Source of the DNA: Stutzerimonas xanthomarina DSM 18231
Lineage (GTDB): Bacteria > Pseudomonadota > Gammaproteobacteria > Pseudomonadales > Pseudomonadaceae
NCBI RefSeq assembly: GCF_900129835.1
Contig: NZ_FQXA01000002.1
Span: 186,001-250,000, forward strand
Direction: 5' to 3'
DNA: 64,000 bases
This document shows, in pieces, positions 37,941-46,606 of the stretch. Under the pieces are notes generated by a model, which ran no database searches, was not told the DNA's origin, and saw only the letters and a program-made list of their open reading frames with translations. Position numbers and translations under genes: made by a program. The stretch's first letter is position 1; every line of letters begins with the position of its first letter.

Positions 37941-38030
37941 TCCCACGCTCCAGCGTGGGAGCCCTGGTTGTGACGCACTGCGGGGACGTGGAGCGTCCAG
38001 GGCGGCATTCCACGCGGAGCGTTGGAACGA
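37941..38030. repeat. TCCCACGCT-type intergenic repeat after benC
   Basis: It consists of three inverted repeats: TCCCACGCT-CC-AGCGTGGGA (37941-37960), GGACG-N5-CGTCC (37984-37998) and TTCCACGCGGAGCGTTGGAA (about 38009-38028). This composite element occurs between genes in many pseudomonads and begins 2 nt after the benC stop codon. Confidence 0.7.
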
Positions 38031-38051
38031 TCAACGCCGCAGTTCAAATTT

Positions 38052-38109
38052 GTAGGGTGGGCTTTAGCCCACCAATGGGGTGCTGGCGGTGGGCTAAAGC
38101 CCACCCTAG
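38052..38109. repeat. Paired GGTGGGCTTTAGCCCACC palindromes between benC and benD
   Basis: GTAGGGTGGGCTTTAGCCC plus ACC (38052-38073) is followed by its inverted partner GGTGGGCTAAAGCCCACCC plus TAG (38088-38109). This is the same family as 48615-48916 and is related to the GTAGGGTGGAT elements. Confidence 0.8.
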
Positions 38110-38164
38110 GGTACTTGCTCGCGAAAAGGCCAGCAGGTTCGCCTGGATCAACGTCCCAAAAAAC

Positions 38165-38187
38165 TTCGCGAGCAAGCTCGCTCCTAC
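38165..38187. repeat. REP element upstream of benD
   Basis: TTCGCGAGCAAGCTCGCTCC plus TAC is the canonical pseudomonad REP, about 40 bp before the benD ATG and inside the presumed operon. Confidence 0.8.
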
Positions 38188-38227
38188 AAGGGGCGTGCGT
38201 CGCTTCGAACACATCGAGGATGGGTAG

Positions 38228-39007
38228 ATGAACAAGCGTTTTGAAAACAAGGTTGCAGTGATCACCGGCGCCGCGCAGGGCATCGGGCGGCGTGTGGCCG
38301 AGCGCATGGGCGAAGAGGGTGGACGGCTGATTCTGGTCGACCGCTCCGAGCTGGTCCACGAGCTGGCCGATGAGCTGGGGGCGAAGGGTATCGAGGTGCT
38401 GACCCTGACCGCCGACCTCGAGCAATTTGCCGACTGCCATCGCGTCATGGCCGCGGCAAAGGACCGCTTCGGCCGCCTCGACATCCTCGTCAATAACGTC
38501 GGCGGCACCATCTGGGCCAAGCCCTTCGAGCATTACCAGGAACACGAGATCGAGGCCGAAGTGCGTCGCTCGCTATTCCCCACGCTGTGGTGCTGTCACG
38601 CCGCGCTGCCGCACATGCTGGAGCAGGGCGCGGGCGCCATCGTCAACGTCTCTTCGATTGCCACGCGCAGCCTGAATCGTGTGCCTTATGGCGCGGCGAA
38701 GGGCGGCGTCAATGCGCTGACCGCTTGCCTGGCGTTCGAGAACGCCCAGCGCGGGATCCGCGTCAACGCCACCGCACCGGGCGGCACTGAAGCGCCGCCC
38801 CGCCGCATCCCGCGCAACGCCGCGGAGCAGAGCGAGCTGGAAAAGATCTGGTACCAGCAGATCGTCGATCAGACCGTCGATTCAACCCTGATGAAGCGCT
38901 ACGGGACGATTGACGAGCAGGCCGGCGCCATCCTGTTTCTCGCCTCGGATGACGCCTCCTACATCACTGGCGTGACCCTGCCGGTGGGTGGTGGCGACCT
39001 GGGTTGA
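38228..39007 (+). CDS. benD: Benzoate diol dehydrogenase (1,6-dihydroxycyclohexa-2,4-diene-1-carboxylate dehydrogenase)
   Basis: A 259-residue short-chain dehydrogenase that oxidises and decarboxylates the cis-diol made by BenABC to catechol. The Rossmann motif is TGAAQGIGRRVAE, and the catalytic Ser and YGAAKGG are near residues 143 and 157. GAGGA precedes the ATG. It continues the ben operon after a repeat-rich gap; benK follows 67 nt later. Confidence 0.94.
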   Translation: MNKRFENKVAVITGAAQGIGRRVAERMGEEGGRLILVDRSELVHELADELGAKGIEVLTLTADLEQFADCHRVMAAAKDRFGRLDILVNNVGGTIWAKPFEHYQEHEIEAEVRRSLFPTLWCCHAALPHMLEQGAGAIVNVSSIATRSLNRVPYGAAKGGVNALTACLAFENAQRGIRVNATAPGGTEAPPRRIPRNAAEQSELEKIWYQQIVDQTVDSTLMKRYGTIDEQAGAILFLASDDASYITGVTLPVGGGDLG

Positions 39008-39074
39008 ACCGTCCCGCCGCCGAACGCGGCTAGCACGCAGTTAACGACTAACAAAAACAATAGAGAGTCTTGCC

Positions 39075-40418
39075 ATGCGAAAAGTAGATGTTCACGAAAT
39101 CATCGATAACGCGCGCTTCAGCCGCTTTCACTGGCTCGTCGTGTGCCTCTGCGCACTGCTGCTGATCTTCGACGGCTACGACCTGTTCATCTATGGCGTG
39201 GTGCTGCCAGTGATCATGAAGGAATGGGGGCTGAGCCCGCTGGAAGCCGGTGCGCTGGGCAGTTACGCGCTGTTCGGGATGATGTTCGGCGCGCTGCTCT
39301 TCGGCACCCTGGCCGACCGCATCGGCCGCAAGAAGGGCATCGCCATCTGCTTTGTGCTGTTCAGCGGTGCCACGGTGCTCAACGGTTTCGCCAGCACACC
39401 GACCGAGTTCGGCATCTTCCGCTTTCTCGCCGGCCTCGGCTGCGGCGGGTTGATGCCCAACGTGGTGGCACTGATGAACGAGTACGCGCCCAAGAAACTG
39501 CGCAGCACGCTGGTGGCCCTGATGTTCAGCGGCTACTCGCTGGGCGGCATGTTGTCGGCTGGCCTGGGGATCTTCGTGCTGCCGCGCTTCGGCTGGGAAG
39601 CGATGTTCTTCGCCGCTGCCGTGCCGCTGCTGCTGTTGCCGGTGATTCTCTGGTACCTGCCGGAATCCGTCGGCTTCCTGGTTCGTCAGGGAAAGGCTGA
39701 TCAGGCGCGGGCGCTGCTGAACAAGGTCGACCCGAGCCGCCAACTGACCGCTGCCGATGAGCTGGTGATGACCGACGTGAAGGGCAAGAGCGCTTCGGTG
39801 CTGGAGTTGTTCCGCGATGGCCGTGGTGTGCGCACCTTCTCGCTGTGGCTGGCGTTCTTCTGCTGCCTGCTGATGGTTTACGCGCTGGGTTCATGGCTGC
39901 CGAAACTGATGGCCAACGCCGGTTACAGCCTGGGATCCAGCCTGTCGTTCCTGCTGGCGCTGAATTTCGGGGGGATGGCTGGCGCGATTCTCGGCGGCTG
40001 GCTGGGCGATCGCTACAACCTGTCAAAAGTCGTGGTGGTGTTCTTCGCCGTGTCGGTGGCCTCGATCAGTTTGCTGGGCTTCAAGACGCCGATGCCGGTG
40101 CTCTACACCCTGATCTTCATCGCCGGCGCCACGGTGATTGGCACGCAGATCCTGCTGTACGCAACCGCCGCGCAGTTCTACGGCCTGTCGATCCGCTCCA
40201 CCGGTCTTGGCTGGGCCTCGGGTATCGGTCGCAACGGCGCCATCGTCGGCCCGCTGTTGGGCGGCGCGCTGCTGGGCATCAACCTGCCGCTGCAGCTCAA
40301 CTTCATGGCCTTTGCCGTCCCGGGCATCGTCGCCGCACTGGCCATGACCGCCTTCGCCATCTCCAGCAAGCGCAGCCCAGAAGCCGCGCCGATCGTGCTG
40401 TCAGCGGCCAAGGCGTGA
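39075..40418 (+). CDS. benK: Benzoate MFS transporter
   Basis: A 447-residue major facilitator (aromatic acid:H+ symporter family) with 12 membrane segments. Family motifs are FDGYDLFIYGVVLPVIM in helix 1, GTLADRIGRKKG in loop 2-3, and GGWLGDRYNLSKVVV in the equivalent loop of the second half. It imports benzoate. A second, unrelated benzoate permease (benE) lies at the end of the operon. catB follows after 29 nt. Confidence 0.92.
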   Translation: MRKVDVHEIIDNARFSRFHWLVVCLCALLLIFDGYDLFIYGVVLPVIMKEWGLSPLEAGALGSYALFGMMFGALLFGTLADRIGRKKGIAICFVLFSGATVLNGFASTPTEFGIFRFLAGLGCGGLMPNVVALMNEYAPKKLRSTLVALMFSGYSLGGMLSAGLGIFVLPRFGWEAMFFAAAVPLLLLPVILWYLPESVGFLVRQGKADQARALLNKVDPSRQLTAADELVMTDVKGKSASVLELFRDGRGVRTFSLWLAFFCCLLMVYALGSWLPKLMANAGYSLGSSLSFLLALNFGGMAGAILGGWLGDRYNLSKVVVVFFAVSVASISLLGFKTPMPVLYTLIFIAGATVIGTQILLYATAAQFYGLSIRSTGLGWASGIGRNGAIVGPLLGGALLGINLPLQLNFMAFAVPGIVAALAMTAFAISSKRSPEAAPIVLSAAKA

Positions 40419-40447
40419 ACCCTGACATTGGTAAATCGGAAATCGAT

Positions 40448-41569
40448 ATGAGCCCCATCCTGATCGAAAGCATCCAGACGATCATCGTCGACCTGCCGAC
40501 CATCCGCCCGCACAAGCTGGCGATGCACACCATGCAGCAACAGACGCTGGTGATCATCCGAGTGCAGTGCAGCGACGGTATCGAAGGCATCGGCGAGTCC
40601 ACCACCATCGGTGGCCTGGCCTACGGCAACGAGAGCCCGGAAAGCATCAAGCAAAACATCGACAGCCACCTCGGCCCTCTGCTGGTGGGGCAGGACGCGG
40701 CGAATATCAACGCCGCCATGCTGCGGCTGGATAAGGCGGCGAAGGGCAACACCTTCGCCAAGTCCGGCCTGGAAAGCGCGCTGCTGGACGCTCAGGGCAA
40801 GCGCCTCGGGCTGCCGGTCAGCGAGCTGCTCGGCGGCCGCGTACGTGACAGCCTGGAAGTCGCCTGGACCCTGGCCAGCGGCAACACCGCCAAGGACATC
40901 GAAGAGGCCGAGCGCATGCTGGATATCCGCCGCCATCGCATCTTCAAGCTGAAGATCGGCGCTGGCGAAGTGAATGCCGACCTCAAGCACGTCATCGCCA
41001 TCAAGCAGGCCCTCGGCGAGCGCGCCAGCGTGCGCGTCGATGTCAACCAGGCGTGGGACGAGTCGGTGGCGCTGCGTGCCTGCCAGGTGCTGGGCGACAA
41101 CGGCATCGACCTGATCGAACAGCCGATCTCGCGGATCAATCGCGGCGGCCAGATCCGCCTGAACCAGCGCAGCCCGGCACCGATCATGGCCGACGAATCC
41201 ATCGAGAGTGTGGAGGACGCGTTCAGCCTGGCCGCTGACGGCGCGGCCAGCATCTTCGCGTTGAAGATCGCCAAGAACGGCGGCCCGCGTGCCGTGCTGC
41301 GCACCGCGCAGATCGCGGAGGCCGCCGGTATCGCGCTGTATGGCGGCACCATGCTCGAAGGCGCCATCGGCACCCTGGCCTCAGCGCATGCCTTCGTCAC
41401 CCTCAACAAGCTGGCCTGGGGCACCGAGCTATTCGGACCGCTATTGCTCACCGAAGAAATCGTCACCGAGGCGCCGGTCTACCGCGACTTCCAGCTGGAA
41501 GTGCCGCGCACGCCGGGCCTGGGTCTGACCCTCGATGAAGAGCGCTTGGCGTTCTTCAGCCGCACGTAA
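40448..41569 (+). CDS. catB: cis,cis-Muconate cycloisomerase
   Basis: Converts cis,cis-muconate to muconolactone. A 373-residue enolase-superfamily enzyme with the lid domain, KLKIG (catalytic Lys ~167-169), the metal ligands in VDVNQAWDE and IMADESIES, and KIAKNGG. The true start is MSPILIESIQTII at 40448; the open frame extends far upstream inside benK but has no support there. The order catB-catC-catA is as in P. putida, but no catR lies beside it. Confidence 0.95.
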   Translation: MSPILIESIQTIIVDLPTIRPHKLAMHTMQQQTLVIIRVQCSDGIEGIGESTTIGGLAYGNESPESIKQNIDSHLGPLLVGQDAANINAAMLRLDKAAKGNTFAKSGLESALLDAQGKRLGLPVSELLGGRVRDSLEVAWTLASGNTAKDIEEAERMLDIRRHRIFKLKIGAGEVNADLKHVIAIKQALGERASVRVDVNQAWDESVALRACQVLGDNGIDLIEQPISRINRGGQIRLNQRSPAPIMADESIESVEDAFSLAADGAASIFALKIAKNGGPRAVLRTAQIAEAAGIALYGGTMLEGAIGTLASAHAFVTLNKLAWGTELFGPLLLTEEIVTEAPVYRDFQLEVPRTPGLGLTLDEERLAFFSRT

Positions 41570-41584
41570 ACGGAGGCTGAACTG

Positions 41585-41875
41585 ATGCTGTTCCACGTAA
41601 AGATGATCGTAAAACTGCCCGTCGATATGGACCCCGGCAAGGCGTTCAAGCTGAAGGCTGACGAGAAGGAATTGGCGCAAAGCCTGATGCGCGAAGGCAA
41701 GTGGCGCCACCTGTGGCGCATCGCCGGCCAGTACGCCAACTACAGCGTGTTCGATGTGGCCAGCGTGCAGGAACTGCACGACACCCTGATGCAGCTGCCG
41801 CTGTTTCCCTACATGGAGATCGAGGTCAATCCGCTGTGCCGGCACCCGTCCTCGGTTCGTGAAGACGACAGCTGA
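41585..41875 (+). CDS. catC: Muconolactone delta-isomerase
   Basis: A 96-residue enzyme starting MLFHVKMIVKLPVDMDP, full length for CatC, which forms decamers. It converts muconolactone to 3-oxoadipate enol-lactone. CGGAGG precedes the ATG. It lies between catB (15 nt) and catA (72 nt). Confidence 0.95.
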   Translation: MLFHVKMIVKLPVDMDPGKAFKLKADEKELAQSLMREGKWRHLWRIAGQYANYSVFDVASVQELHDTLMQLPLFPYMEIEVNPLCRHPSSVREDDS

Positions 41876-41947
41876 TCGACTTTCCAAGGCTGGCGTGGCG
41901 CCGGCCAGCTAATCGCGTCACCACAACTACAAGATGAGGCCTGAGCC

Positions 41948-42886
41948 ATGACTGTGAAAATTTCCCACTCCCCGGAAGTCCAGCAATTCTTCAAGGAAGC
42001 CAGCGGCTTTCAGAACGACCAGGGCAACACTCGCATGAAGACCGTGACCCACCGCATTCTGTCCGATGCGGCACGGATCATTGAAGACTTGAAGATCACT
42101 CAGGATGAGTTCTGGAAAGCGGTGGATTACATCAACCGCCTCGGCGGCCGCAATGAAGCTGGTCTGCTGGTGGCCGGTCTCGGCCTCGAGCATTTTCTCG
42201 ACCTGCTGGAAGATGCCAAGGACGCTGAAGTCGGCCTGACTGGCGGCACCCCACGCACAATCGAAGGCCCGCTGTATGTCGCCGGCGCACCGATCGTGGA
42301 AGGCGAAGCGCGTATGGATGACGGCAGCGAAGATGGCGTCTCGACCGTGATGTTCCTTCACGGCCAGGTCACCGGGCCGGATGGCAAACCACTGGCCGGT
42401 GCTACGGTGGACCTGTGGCACGCCAACACTCAGGGCAACTACTCGTACTTCGACAAGAGCCAAACGGATTACAACCTGCGCCGCCGAATCATCACCGATG
42501 CCGAAGGCCGCTACCGCGCGCGCAGCATCGTGCCGTCCGGCTACGGCTGTTCGCCGGATGGTCCGACCCAGGAAATGCTGAACCAGCTGGGCCGGCACGG
42601 TCAGCGCCCGGCGCACATTCACTTCTTTATCTCAGCGCCCGGTCATCGCCACCTGACCACGCAGATCAACCTGTCGGGCGACAAATACCTCTGGGACGAC
42701 TTCGCCTATGCCACTCGCGACGGGCTCATTGGTGACATTCACTTTAACGATGATCCGGAAGCGGCACATGCCCGCGGTGTGGAAGGGCGGTTTGCTGAAG
42801 TCGAGTTCGACTTCCAATTGCAGCAAGCGCCCGCTCCAACGGCCGAGCAGCGCAGCCGCCGACCAAGGGCGTTGCAGGAGGCGTAA
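41948..42886 (+). CDS. catA: Catechol 1,2-dioxygenase
   Basis: An intradiol ring-cleavage enzyme, 312 residues, that makes cis,cis-muconate from catechol with Fe(III). The iron ligands are Tyr165 (GNYSYFDK), Tyr199 (VPSGYG), His223 and His225 (PAHIHFF), each three residues later than in the P. putida enzyme (162, 196, 220, 222). An N-terminal helical linker domain mediates the dimer. The end is followed within 17 nt by a long tandem repeat array that separates it from benE. Confidence 0.96.
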   Translation: MTVKISHSPEVQQFFKEASGFQNDQGNTRMKTVTHRILSDAARIIEDLKITQDEFWKAVDYINRLGGRNEAGLLVAGLGLEHFLDLLEDAKDAEVGLTGGTPRTIEGPLYVAGAPIVEGEARMDDGSEDGVSTVMFLHGQVTGPDGKPLAGATVDLWHANTQGNYSYFDKSQTDYNLRRRIITDAEGRYRARSIVPSGYGCSPDGPTQEMLNQLGRHGQRPAHIHFFISAPGHRHLTTQINLSGDKYLWDDFAYATRDGLIGDIHFNDDPEAAHARGVEGRFAEVEFDFQLQQAPAPTAEQRSRRPRALQEA

Positions 42887-42902
42887 CCAATCGTCGGCCG
42901 AA

Positions 42903-43295
42903 GTAGGGTGGATGACGCTGTTTTCATCCACCGGCTTTTTGCGGTGCCGGTGGTGGATGGGTGAAGCGTCATCCACCCTACGTAAGGGAATTGCCTGATA
43001 GGGACGATGGGTGTGCTGGTCGGCACAGTGGAAAAAACGACACCGCGCCCAAGCTAACGTAGGGTGGATGACGCTGTTTTCATCCACCGGCTTTTTGCGG
43101 TGCAGGCGGTGGATGGGTGAAGCGTCATCCACCCTACGCAAGGGGTTGCCTGATAGGAACGATGGCTGCGCTTGTCAGCACAGTGGTAAGAAACGACACC
43201 GTGCCCAAGGCAACGTAGGGTGGATGACGCCGTTTTCATCCACCGGCTTTTTTTGCGGTGCCGGTGGTGGATGGGTGAAGCGTCATCCACCCTAC
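42903..43295. repeat. Three palindromes at an exact 156-bp period between catA and benE
   Basis: Palindromes at 42903-42981, 43059-43137 and 43215-43295 each begin GTAGGGTGGATGACGC (third copy ...GACGCC) and end GCGTCATCCACCCTAC, a 16-bp outer arm. Inner arms contain CATCCACCGGC and GGTGGTGGATG. The 77-bp spacers are also similar to each other, so whole 156-bp units were duplicated. Open frames across it are artefacts of the repeat. Confidence 0.9.
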
Positions 43296-43369
43296 GCTCA
43301 GAAGCAGGACCCACAATACGAGCGATCCGGACGTTGTCACGGACCGCCAGGCATGACTTGCGAGGCGTC

Positions 43370-44608
43370 ATGAACAGGCTTTTGAGAGACATCTCCCTCT
43401 CCGCCGTGATAGCGGGATTCATTGCGACGGTGATTTCCTATGCAGGCCCACTGGTCATCATCTTTCAGGCGGCAGAAGCGGGCGGTCTGCCGCGTGAGGT
43501 TGTGTCGTCCTGGGTCTGGACTGTCTCCATCGGCAGCGGTGTGCTCGGCATTGTGCTGAGTCTGCGCTACAAGGTGCCGATCATCATTGCCTGGTCCGCA
43601 CCGGGTTCGGCGTTGCTGGTCACCATGTTGCCGGACATCAGCATGAACCAGGCGGTTGGCGCCTATCTGGTATCCAGCGTGATTATTCTGCTGGTCGGGC
43701 TTTCCGGGGCGTTCGACAAGATCATCCGCCGAGTCCCTGCGGCGATTTCGGCCGCCATGCTCGCGGGCATCCTGTTTCGCTTCGGCACGGGGTTGTTCGT
43801 TTCGGTGAAGGAGCAACCCTGGTTGGTATTGGCAATGCTCGGCACCTACCTGCTGTTCAAACGAGTGATGCCTCGCTACGCCGTCATGGCAGTGCTGATC
43901 GTCGGCGTGGCCATCGCGGCCGGTAGCGGCGAGCTGCGCAGCGAGGCGCTGGTGATCGGGCTCGCGACGCCAGTCTGGATCACACCCGAGTTCAGTTGGC
44001 AGGTCATCCTCGGCGTCGCGTTTCCGTTGGTGATGGTGTCGCTGACCGGCCAGTTCGTACCGGGCATGGCCGTGCTGCGTAATGACGGTTATCAGACGCC
44101 CGCGAGCCCGCTGATCAGCAGCAGCGCGCTGGGCAGTTTGCTGCTTGCACCGTTTGGCTGCCACGGTCTGAACCTTGCGGCAATCACGGCTGCGATCTGC
44201 ACCGGCAAGGAATCTCACGAAGACCCCGACAAACGCTACGTTGCTGGAATCTCCGGTGGGCTGTTCTACCTGCTGCTGGGCATCTTTGGCGCCACGCTGG
44301 TTTCGATCTTCACCGCCTTTCCCGCTGCGCTGATTGCGGCGCTGGCGGGGCTGGCGCTCCTCGCGGCCATTGGCGGGGCATTGAGTACCGCGATGTCGGT
44401 GCCGGAAGATCGCGAAGCTGCGTTGATCACCTTCCTCGTCACGGCGTCTGGCATGTCATTGCTCGGTCTGTCCGCTGCGTTCTGGGGACTGATCTTCGGC
44501 ATCGCTGCCCACGTGCTGCTCACGCCCAGGCGTTCTCAAACGCCTTCACCTGTCAGCACGCCAGCACCGCTAGAAAAGGAGCAACCGCGCGCTGAGTCAA
44601 TCCAATGA
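43370..44608 (+). CDS. benE: Benzoate/H+ symporter BenE
   Basis: A 412-residue permease of the BenE family with about 12 hydrophobic segments, including GFIATVISYAGPLVIIFQAA, IIAWSAPGSALL and LAPFGCHGLNLAAITAAICTG. The start MNRLLRDISLSAV at 43370 fits the family; the frame runs further upstream only through repeat DNA. It would give a second benzoate uptake route beside BenK. The 483-bp repeat-filled gap from catA may weaken read-through or carry its own promoter. Confidence 0.92.
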   Translation: MNRLLRDISLSAVIAGFIATVISYAGPLVIIFQAAEAGGLPREVVSSWVWTVSIGSGVLGIVLSLRYKVPIIIAWSAPGSALLVTMLPDISMNQAVGAYLVSSVIILLVGLSGAFDKIIRRVPAAISAAMLAGILFRFGTGLFVSVKEQPWLVLAMLGTYLLFKRVMPRYAVMAVLIVGVAIAAGSGELRSEALVIGLATPVWITPEFSWQVILGVAFPLVMVSLTGQFVPGMAVLRNDGYQTPASPLISSSALGSLLLAPFGCHGLNLAAITAAICTGKESHEDPDKRYVAGISGGLFYLLLGIFGATLVSIFTAFPAALIAALAGLALLAAIGGALSTAMSVPEDREAALITFLVTASGMSLLGLSAAFWGLIFGIAAHVLLTPRRSQTPSPVSTPAPLEKEQPRAESIQ

Positions 44609-44672
44609 CCTTCCCTGAACCAAGCAGGTATCTGGGCGCGACCGCAGTCCACATCTAAGTATGGGTGGCTTT

Positions 44673-44702
44673 GCGATTATCGACCTGTCGGACGATAATC
44701 GC
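44673..44702. promoter_or_regulatory. Paired PcaR boxes upstream of pcaR
   Basis: GCGATTATCG (44673-44682) and CGATAATCGC (44693-44702) form a perfect inverted repeat with centres 19 bp apart, 28 bp before the pcaR ATG. The pair has the same box and spacing as the pcaI site. The position suits autoregulation. Confidence 0.8.
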
Positions 44703-44730
44703 CCATCGCTCCTAGCCGAAGCTGCCGCTC

Positions 44731-45573
44731 ATGACCGACGAATCTCGCCCCAACCTTGCCCCTATGGCGCCGGCCATTATCGCCTCGCCCGCCAAGCGAA
44801 TCGAGGCGCTGACCGGCGACCCGAACTTCATGACCTCACTGGCGCGGGGGTTGGCGGTGATCCATGCGTTCCAGGAGCGCAAACGCCATCTGACCATCGC
44901 GCAGATCAGCCACCGCACGGAAATACCCCGCGCGGCCGTGCGGCGCTGCCTGCACACATTGATCAAGCTCGGTTACGCCACGACCGATGGGCGCACCTAT
45001 TCGTTGTTGCCAAAAGTCCTCACGCTCGGACACGCCTATCTGTCGTCCACACCGCTGGCGGTGACGGCGCAGCCGATCCTCGATCGGCTCAGCGATGAGC
45101 TGCACGAAGCCTGTTCGATGGCCACGCTGGAAGGCGACGAAGTGCTGTATGTGGCGCGATCGGCCACGCCCCAGCGGTTGATCTCGGTGGATCTCAGCGT
45201 GGGCAGCCGTTTGCCGGCCTACTGCACCTCGATGGGTCGGATTCTGCTGGCTGCGCTGGACGACGCGGCACTGACGGAGTACCTCGAACACGCGAATCTT
45301 CAGGTCAAGACCAGCCGCACGCTACATACACCTGAAGCGATCCGTGCGTCGGTTGAGGAAATAAGGCAGAAAGGTTGGGTCATCATCGATCAGGAGCTGG
45401 AAGTCGGCTTGCGCTCGCTGGCCGTGCCGCTGAAGGACTCTGCCGGGCAGGTGCTGGCCGCACTCAACGTTGGCACCCATGCGAGCCGGGTGACCAAGCA
45501 GGAGCTGGAGTCCCGCTTCCTGCCGGTTTTGCTCGAGGCGAGCAGGGAACTGAGCACGCGACTCTTCCACTGA
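44731..45573 (+). CDS. pcaR: PcaR, IclR-family regulator of the 3-oxoadipate pathway
   Basis: A 280-residue IclR-type regulator. The helix-turn-helix is LTIAQISHRTEIPRAAVRRC (~50-70), and the effector domain contains ACSMATLEGDEVLYVARSAT and GSRLPAYCTSMGRILLAAL, the pattern of Pca/Pob-type IclR members. In P. putida, PcaR with 3-oxoadipate activates pca genes by binding GTTCGATAATCGCAC. That exact 15-mer precedes pcaI here. It is followed by pcaIJF in the same direction. Confidence 0.92.
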   Translation: MTDESRPNLAPMAPAIIASPAKRIEALTGDPNFMTSLARGLAVIHAFQERKRHLTIAQISHRTEIPRAAVRRCLHTLIKLGYATTDGRTYSLLPKVLTLGHAYLSSTPLAVTAQPILDRLSDELHEACSMATLEGDEVLYVARSATPQRLISVDLSVGSRLPAYCTSMGRILLAALDDAALTEYLEHANLQVKTSRTLHTPEAIRASVEEIRQKGWVIIDQELEVGLRSLAVPLKDSAGQVLAALNVGTHASRVTKQELESRFLPVLLEASRELSTRLFH

Positions 45574-45622
45574 TCGAGCACGCCGGTGCCGGTTTTAAGC
45601 TTGCCGAGACGGGTACGCTTCT

Positions 45623-45653
45623 GTTCGATAATCGCACAATGAATCGATTATCG
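45623..45653 (+). promoter_or_regulatory. PcaR operator upstream of pcaIJF
   Basis: GTTCGATAATCGCAC (45623-45637) is identical to the PcaR site known from the P. putida pcaIJ promoter. A second, inverted box CGATTATCG (45645-45653) has its centre 19 bp away. The pcaI ATG is 84 bp downstream. Confidence 0.9.
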
Positions 45654-45736
45654 GATTGTTCTGGTTTCATTCGGTGGTTAGTGTTGATGGCACGCGCTTC
45701 TCTCTGCGCACCCAGACACCAACATGAGACCGACCC

Positions 45737-46606
45737 ATGGCTGAACTCCTTTCCCTTCGCGAAGCAGTGGATCGCTTCGTCAGCAGCGGGGATACCGTTG
45801 CCCTTGAAGGCTTCACGCATCTGATTCCAACGGCCGCTGCGCACGAGATCATTCGCCAGGACAAAAAGGACCTGACACTGGTGCGGATGACGCCCGACCT
45901 CGTCTATGACCTGCTGATCGGCGCCGGCTGCGCGAAAAAGCTGGTGTTTTCCTGGGGCGGCAATCCTGGCGTCGGCTCCCTTCATCGCCTGCGTGACGCT
46001 GTAGAGAAACAGTGGCCGCAGCCGCTGGAGATCGAGGAACACAGCCACGCCGATCTGGCCAACGCCTATGTCGCTGGCGCTTCGGGTTTGCCGTTTGCCG
46101 TGCTTCGCGCCTACCTCGGTTCCGACCTGCCGAAGGTCAATCCGATGATCAAGTTCATCGATTGCCCCTTCACCGGTGAGAAGCTGGCTGCCGTTCCGAG
46201 TGTGCGGCCCGATGTGACCGTGATTCATGCGCAGAAGGCCGACCGCAAAGGCAACGTGCTGATCGCCGGGATTCTTGGCGTGCAGAAGGAGGCGGCGCTG
46301 GCGGCCAAGCGCTGCATCGTCACCGTCGAGGAAATCGTCGATGACCTACAAGCACCGATGAATGCCTGTGTATTGCCAACCTGGGCGCTGAGCGCGGTGT
46401 GCCTGGTACCCGGTGGGGCGCACCCGTCCTATGCCCATGGCTATTACGAGCGCGACAACCGCTTCTACCAGCAGTGGGACCCGATCGCTCGCGACCGCGA
46501 CAGCTTCACCGCCTGGATCGACGAGTTCATTCGCGGTACTGAAGATTTTTCAGCCTTTCAAGAAAAGATAGGGGCCAAGCTGGCCGCGCAGCAGGAGGCC
46601 AACTGA
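45737..46606 (+). CDS. pcaI: 3-oxoadipate CoA-transferase subunit A
   Basis: A 289-residue alpha subunit that, with PcaJ, moves CoA from succinyl-CoA to 3-oxoadipate. Family features are DRFVSSGDTVALEGFTHLIP at the N-terminus and LVFSWGGNPGVGSLHRLRDA. It is longer than the AtoD type and belongs to the CatI/PcaI-type large subunits. It overlaps pcaJ by one base (TGATG). First gene of pcaIJF. Confidence 0.93.
   Translation: MAELLSLREAVDRFVSSGDTVALEGFTHLIPTAAAHEIIRQDKKDLTLVRMTPDLVYDLLIGAGCAKKLVFSWGGNPGVGSLHRLRDAVEKQWPQPLEIEEHSHADLANAYVAGASGLPFAVLRAYLGSDLPKVNPMIKFIDCPFTGEKLAAVPSVRPDVTVIHAQKADRKGNVLIAGILGVQKEAALAAKRCIVTVEEIVDDLQAPMNACVLPTWALSAVCLVPGGAHPSYAHGYYERDNRFYQQWDPIARDRDSFTAWIDEFIRGTEDFSAFQEKIGAKLAAQQEAN

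Noticed and set aside
37955..38227. Small gene between benC and benD
   Set aside because: The frame is made of repeat families (FVGWALAH... is the usual translation of the GTAGGGTGGGC element).
39845..40447. Long N-terminal extension of catB inside benK
   Set aside because: The extension is an out-of-frame reading of benK. CatB homology starts at MSPILIESIQ (40448).
42632..43141. Minus-strand open frame of 169 codons with repeated VDDASPIH...KKPVDENSV segments
   Set aside because: It is the translation of the 156-bp palindrome array and of antisense catA sequence. Its internal repeats mirror the DNA repeat, and it has no ribosome-binding site.
42903..43295. CRISPR array
   Set aside because: The units are 79-bp palindromes with similar 77-bp spacers, only three copies, and no cas genes. 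CRISPR spacers are unique and shorter.
43220..43369. N-terminal extension of BenE
   Set aside because: The added 50 residues are encoded by the third palindrome. Family similarity starts at MNRLLRDISL.
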